A stretch of 64,000 bases of DNA from positions 35,961-99,960 of the forward strand of contig URSF01000004.1 of assembly GCA_900550445.1 (NCBI GenBank). The letters are read 5' to 3'. Within the stretch, counting starts at the first letter, position 1, and every line of letters begins with the position of its first letter. A program made the translations under genes and the position numbers. Positions 60,904-64,000 of the stretch are shown here, one piece after another. This DNA is from an uncultured Rhodospirillaceae bacterium (lineage in GTDB: Bacteria > Pseudomonadota > Alphaproteobacteria > CAAGCB01 > CAG-977). The notes beneath the pieces are model-generated. The model made no database searches and was not told where the DNA came from. It worked only from the letters and a program-made list of their open reading frames with translations.

Positions 60904-61809
60904 TTACGAAGAACAGTTACTGCCTGCCGTGTACTTATATCCTGGCTTGCAGGAAATACACTTGAGCGTATCGCTGGCGCAAGAGGAACATCCTGTATAC
61001 AAACACTTGGTTTTAACACCGTTGACGCAGGTGTATCCGGTCATGTTTCCTGACGGACAAGTAGATCCGCTGGAACCGGAAGAGGACGACGATCCTCCGT
61101 TGGATCCGGTGCAAACACCAGATTGCGAACAACTTGTACAGGTTTTATTGCTGCCGACATAAAGAGTAGAGCATGATTTACAAGAAGTCGCTGTTCCACC
61201 AAAGGAATACGTTCCATAAGAACAAAGCTTACAGCTGTTGCCGCTTAAGTAATATCCCGCGGAACACGAGGTGACATCCTTGATGCAGGCTAAGTTGTTG
61301 CTACCCAGTGTATACCCGCTGATACAAGCGGAACACTTACCGGTTGTCTTATCACAGCTGGAACAGTTCGCAATACAGGTTTTTTCAGCGTAGCACGAAC
61401 CACTGCTCAGATAATACCCGCTTTTGCACTGAGTACAGCTTCCTGAGGAAGAACAATTTGTGCAATTATCGGAACACAAAGAAACACAGCAGCAGCCGTT
61501 GGAATTTTCTTCTGTCGTATACCCCGCAATACAAGAGATGTTATAACAATAATCAACGCACTTGTTATTTATGCATCTTTTGTTTCCGGAACAGTCACTG
61601 TTCTCCTCACATTCTCCTTTCTTTAATTCGTTCTGTGCGGTGTTAATCTCTGAATTCGCAACCACGGAATAAGCGTTGCCCCGCCCTAATTTGACGGCTT
61701 TGGCAATGACAAAAGCGTCATGATCCGCAAAAATGGCCAGAGCCGGTACACAATTGCCAAAGACAAATACGGCGAAAAGCATGATGGACAAGAATAAACC
61801 TTTTTTCAT
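60904..61809 (-). CDS. cysteine-rich secreted repeat protein
   Basis: 301 residues. Signal peptide 1-25 (ending ALA), then DAFVIAKAVKLGRGNAYSVV and a short helical segment ending NELKKGEC, both shared with the protein at 59439-60583. From residue 70 on there are about 40 cysteines in CxxC/CxC repeats of furin-like type: CSDNCTNCSSSGSCTQCKSG, CIANCSSCDKTTGKCSACIS and CSSCASDTLKCISCKPGYKY. A Ser/Gly linker lies near residue 240. No anchor or enzymatic motif is seen. It is the second gene of an operon, 18 bp after 61828-62835, with GGAGGGA ahead of the ATG. Confidence 0.72.
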   Translation of the reverse strand: MKKGLFLSIMLFAVFVFGNCVPALAIFADHDAFVIAKAVKLGRGNAYSVVANSEINTAQNELKKGECEENSDCSGNKRCINNKCVDYCYNISCIAGYTTEENSNGCCCVSLCSDNCTNCSSSGSCTQCKSGYYLSSGSCYAEKTCIANCSSCDKTTGKCSACISGYTLGSNNLACIKDVTSCSAGYYLSGNSCKLCSYGTYSFGGTATSCKSCSTLYVGSNKTCTSCSQSGVCTGSNGGSSSSSGSSGSTCPSGNMTGYTCVNGVKTKCLYTGCSSCASDTLKCISCKPGYKYTAGSNCSS

Positions 61810-61827
61810 GATCGTTCCCTCCTTTGG

Positions 61828-62835
61828 CTAATTAAGTATACAACAGCATCCATCATCGGATTTTTTCATGTCGGAAGGACAATTTCCGTTGATGGCCGCT
61901 TTCTTTTCTTGAACACATATGCCGTTTTCCATAATATAACCGGAATTGCAGACACAATAAGAATAGTTGTTCTGCAAAGTATTGGCATTGTATTTGGGAT
62001 GTCTGATACACTTGGCGTTTGCGCCGCAGGAAGTACTGTTGCAGGAACATTTAACCGAACCGTTGGCCTGTATACTTTCTTCCGGCGTGCTGCCGCTGCA
62101 TGATACAGTCTTGACGCATTGACCTTGCTGGTTTGAACCAAATCCTTCTTTACATTTTAGTATAACCCAACAACCATTATCTTGATATGGTTGTACCCAG
62201 GATCGGTCACATTTTTCAACACCGTTGCCGCTTTCGCAAACTTCTTTTGACGGGTGATAATTGCCGCTGCATGATACAGTCTTGACGCATTGACCTTGCT
62301 GATTTGAACCAAATCCTTCTTTACAATTTAGTATAACCCAACAACCACTGTCGTAATATGGTTGTACCCTGGATCGGTCACATTTTTCAACACCGTTACC
62401 GCTTTCACAAACTTCTTTTGACGGATGATAATTACCGCTGCATGATACTGTCTTAACGCATTTTCCGTTTGTATAAGTATAATCTCCTTCACAGTACCAA
62501 GAAGAACAGGAGTTATATTTATAGGCAGCACATTTAGGTACCGGTCCATCGGATGTTGAGAAACATCTTCCATTGCTTAAGGTATATCCGCTGGAGCAAC
62601 TGCCACAACGTGAACTGTCTTCATAATAACAGGAATAACAATTGCTTGATGGATTACAATATGAAGAAGAGGAATAACAAAGAGAATATTTTCCTTCCGG
62701 TGAACAAGGAACCACCTTTCCCCCTTTTCCTTCTGCAGCCTTTGCTGCTTCACTCCAACCATTATACCAAGTTATGGCATCAGAAGTTTTTGGTATCAGA
62801 AATAAACAGATAAAAAATAAAAGAAATTTTTTCAT
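61828..62835 (-). CDS. cysteine-rich secreted protein with internal 57-residue duplication
   Basis: 335 residues from the ATG at 62835, chosen because GGAGGG precedes it and a signal peptide (MKKFLLFFICLFLIPKTSDA) begins there. The mature N-terminus (ITWYNGWSEAAKAAEGKGGK) differs from the other family members. Then come CxxC repeats, and two tandem copies of a 57-residue module starting CVKTVSCSGNYHPSKEVCES and ending CKEGFGSNQQGQ, followed by an EGF-like segment (CSCNSTSCGANAKC) and a C-terminal DDGCCCILN. The CCC triplet near a Gly also occurs in the two neighbours (GCCC). First gene of the operon; promoter region with the C9 tract lies 60-100 bp upstream. Confidence 0.72.
   Translation of the reverse strand: MKKFLLFFICLFLIPKTSDAITWYNGWSEAAKAAEGKGGKVVPCSPEGKYSLCYSSSSYCNPSSNCYSCYYEDSSRCGSCSSGYTLSNGRCFSTSDGPVPKCAAYKYNSCSSWYCEGDYTYTNGKCVKTVSCSGNYHPSKEVCESGNGVEKCDRSRVQPYYDSGCWVILNCKEGFGSNQQGQCVKTVSCSGNYHPSKEVCESGNGVEKCDRSWVQPYQDNGCWVILKCKEGFGSNQQGQCVKTVSCSGSTPEESIQANGSVKCSCNSTSCGANAKCIRHPKYNANTLQNNYSYCVCNSGYIMENGICVQEKKAAINGNCPSDMKKSDDGCCCILN
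62091..62462 (-). repeat. 171-bp in-frame tandem repeat
   Basis: Copies begin at 62091, 62262 and (partial) 62433 with TGCCGCTGCATGATACAG or a near match: two full units and the first about 30 bp of a third. The units differ at roughly one base in 15, so the duplication is recent but not brand new. Confidence 0.9.
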
Positions 62836-62895
62836 GATCCCTCCTGTAGATTTTATTGTACCTATTACCATTATTCAGCGAACAAAAGGCTTCTT

Positions 62896-62938
62896 CTATA
62901 AAAACATGGGGGGGGGCATTTTTGTCATAAAACTGTAA
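62896..62938 (-). promoter_or_regulatory. conserved box with C9 homopolymer upstream of cysteine-rich operon
   Basis: Minus strand reads ACAGTTTTATGACAAAAATG, then nine C, then ATGTTTTTATAGAAG. The box and flanks match those at 60648-60686, where the C-run is seven. A TATAGA element follows; taking ATGACA as -35 the spacer would be 22 bp and would change with tract length. Confidence 0.55.
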
Positions 62939-63064
62939 CAATTTATGCTGTGCGGCTGAGTTTAACGGTATATCGTAAGCTGTACTGGTTTAAAGTTGTT
63001 TTTTCTGGTAAAAGGGATCAAAAAGTATTTATATACAGCCCAGAAGAACAAGCAGGATCCCGAT

Positions 63065-63406
63065 ATGACCGAACAAGAAGCCCCGGAACAGACGCCGGAT
63101 ACAAAAGAAGCGCAGACGGATTATTCTAAAGAAGCTTATGAAAAGATCAAACAGCTGTATGATGAATTTAACCGTGCGCGGTTGTTGGAATATATCGAAC
63201 TGGTCAATAAACCAAAGAAACTGTTTTGGCTGAATTTTTTTTCAGGCTTGGCCAAAGGATTAGGACTGACGATCGGTACGGCGATTGTTTTAACGATTTT
63301 GTTTAAATTGATGCAGCATATTATCGCGTTGAATATTCCGTATATTACGGTTTGGGTTTCCGAATGGATTTCGCAAGTGTCCAATTTGCTGCGCGCGGCA
63401 AAATGA
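63065..63406 (+). CDS. small membrane protein (DUF5665-like)
   Basis: 113 residues from the ATG at 63065; frame stays open upstream to a TTG at 62996. An acidic N-terminus (MTEQEAPEQTPDTKEAQTDY) precedes a helix NRARLLEYIELVNKPKKLFW and one membrane segment (GLGLTIGTAIVLTILFKLM) with an amphipathic C-terminus. The R-LLEYIELVN-PKK..W.NF..G...G.G...G motif resembles DUF5665 proteins of unknown role. Divergent from the cysteine-rich operon, sharing the 160-bp upstream region with the homopolymer box. Confidence 0.65.
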   Translation: MTEQEAPEQTPDTKEAQTDYSKEAYEKIKQLYDEFNRARLLEYIELVNKPKKLFWLNFFSGLAKGLGLTIGTAIVLTILFKLMQHIIALNIPYITVWVSEWISQVSNLLRAAK

Positions 63407-63451
63407 AACGACGAAGGGAAAGTTTCCTTTTCCTCCGTTTTCATGTTACAA

Positions 63452-63486
63452 AAAAACAGCGGGGAAGTTTTCTTCCCCGCTGTTAG
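63452..63486 (-). terminator. rho-independent terminator of the right-edge cysteine-rich gene
   Basis: Stem AACAGCGGGGAAG / CTTCCCCGCTGTT with a short loop; the T-run (seven T) is on the minus strand, 10 bp after the stop at 63495. Confidence 0.9.
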
Positions 63487-63494
63487 TTGTCAGG

Positions 63495-64000
63495 TTACAT
63501 GATAGGCGCTAATTCATCAACTCTGTTTGTCCGGAAACAGGCCATTCCCGGATTTGCTAACTGTTCTGGCGTACAGCAACCGCGTCCCGGCACTTCCGTG
63601 CAGTTGCGGTCAATCGCTAACGCATAACAATTTCCGTTTTTCAGGTCATAGCCGGATTTACATACGGAGCATTTTCCGGTTGATGTGTTACACGTCTGGC
63701 AGCCCACAGAACACACTTTGAGGCCCGTAGATTTACACATACCGTCGTTGCCCAAAGTATATCCGGCCTTACAGCTTGCGCAGTATCCTTTAGAGCACAT
63801 ATCGGCACAGTTGGCAGGACATACCGCCGCAACACATTTTTTCAGTATCGGGTGGTAAACCTGCGCCGCCGAACACGTCGGCGTATCCGCTTCGCAGCAG
63901 CAGCCGGTAGAATTGGATACCGCTTTGTAACCGGATTTGCATGTTACGCCGGTGCAGTTGGCAACACACTTGCCGTTTTCCAACCTCTGACCCGAAGGAC
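63495..64000 (-). CDS. cysteine-rich secreted repeat protein, C-terminal part (cut by window edge)
   Basis: At least 168 residues; the frame is open through the right edge, where it reads PSGQRLENGKC, so the start is outside. It has CxxC repeats of the same kind as the three neighbours: CTGVTCKSGYKAVSNSTGCC, CPANCADMCSKGYCASCKAG, CSVGCQTCNTSTGKCSVCKS, and ends RGCCTPEQLANPGMACF... The SNSTGCCC motif parallels SNGCCC in the 60904 protein. It probably belongs to the same surface-protein family. Confidence 0.75.
   Translation of the reverse strand, partial: PSGQRLENGKCVANCTGVTCKSGYKAVSNSTGCCCEADTPTCSAAQVYHPILKKCVAAVCPANCADMCSKGYCASCKAGYTLGNDGMCKSTGLKVCSVGCQTCNTSTGKCSVCKSGYDLKNGNCYALAIDRNCTEVPGRGCCTPEQLANPGMACFRTNRVDELAPIM

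Noticed and set aside
61344..62813. Plus-strand frames opposite the cysteine-rich genes
   Set aside because: They are antisense to well-supported secreted proteins and lack ribosome sites.

Overview
The window reads as chromosome from an uncultured, probably host-associated Alphaproteobacterium of intermediate GC. FlaF, an ELM1-like protein, a HisN-type phosphatase and a Yej-type peptide importer all point to that class. The overall style (VirB genes next to ordinary housekeeping, several cysteine-rich secreted proteins) recalls gut-associated lineages, but that placement is inference. There are no rRNA or tRNA genes, insertion sequences, integrases or CRISPR arrays that I can recognise, so most of this is backbone with two accessory-looking zones.

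Layout. 1-3127 (minus): two paralogous GT-C-like polytopic membrane proteins, one cut by the window edge, flank a Sel1-type lipoprotein and a small nuclease-toxin-like protein. 3241-8448 (plus): a Bat (aerotolerance) operon of DUF4381, BatA, BatB/C and BatD. 8519-12447: an output-less membrane sensor, an ABC_sub_bind periplasmic protein, a secreted unknown and PPi-dependent phosphofructokinase. 12487-15955: an alpha/beta hydrolase, an isochorismatase-fold hydrolase, a DEAD-box helicase and an esterase.

16042-27171 is the most striking block. It is a compact type IV secretion core-complex operon in the order VirB8, small VirB7-like lipoprotein, VirB8, VirB9 with a C-terminal SPOR domain, a 2292-residue VirB10, and VirB11. 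The VirB10 protein carries about 1650 residues of short Gly/Asp/Asn-rich repeats between an N-terminal Ig/ASH-like domain and the canonical VirB10 beta-barrel domain. VirB4, VirB6, VirB3 and VirD4 are absent from the window, so the rest of the machine must be elsewhere if it works.

27236-49082 is mostly metabolism and transport: TrkH, FlaF, a family 3 solute-binding protein, adenosine deaminase, homoserine dehydrogenase, RecJ, an AlgX/J plus MBOAT O-acetylation pair, a GH114-like secreted protein, then one tightly packed run ELM1-Hyi-HisN-YejABEF-FliN. 49083-59387 holds a split HEAT-repeat transporter/cNMP-domain pair, FtsY, MtaB, then Ffh-RpsP-RimM-TrmD-RplS and Asd, with a promoter, possible leader peptide and terminator-like hairpin ahead of ffh.

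59439-64000 is an AT-richer island of cysteine-rich secreted proteins resembling eukaryotic furin/ephrin-receptor-like repeats. Two of its promoter regions share a conserved box next to a G/C homopolymer of different length (7 and 9), one gene is split by a one-base frameshift at an A4 run, and another has a 171-bp in-frame tandem duplication. Together these suggest a variable surface-protein locus.
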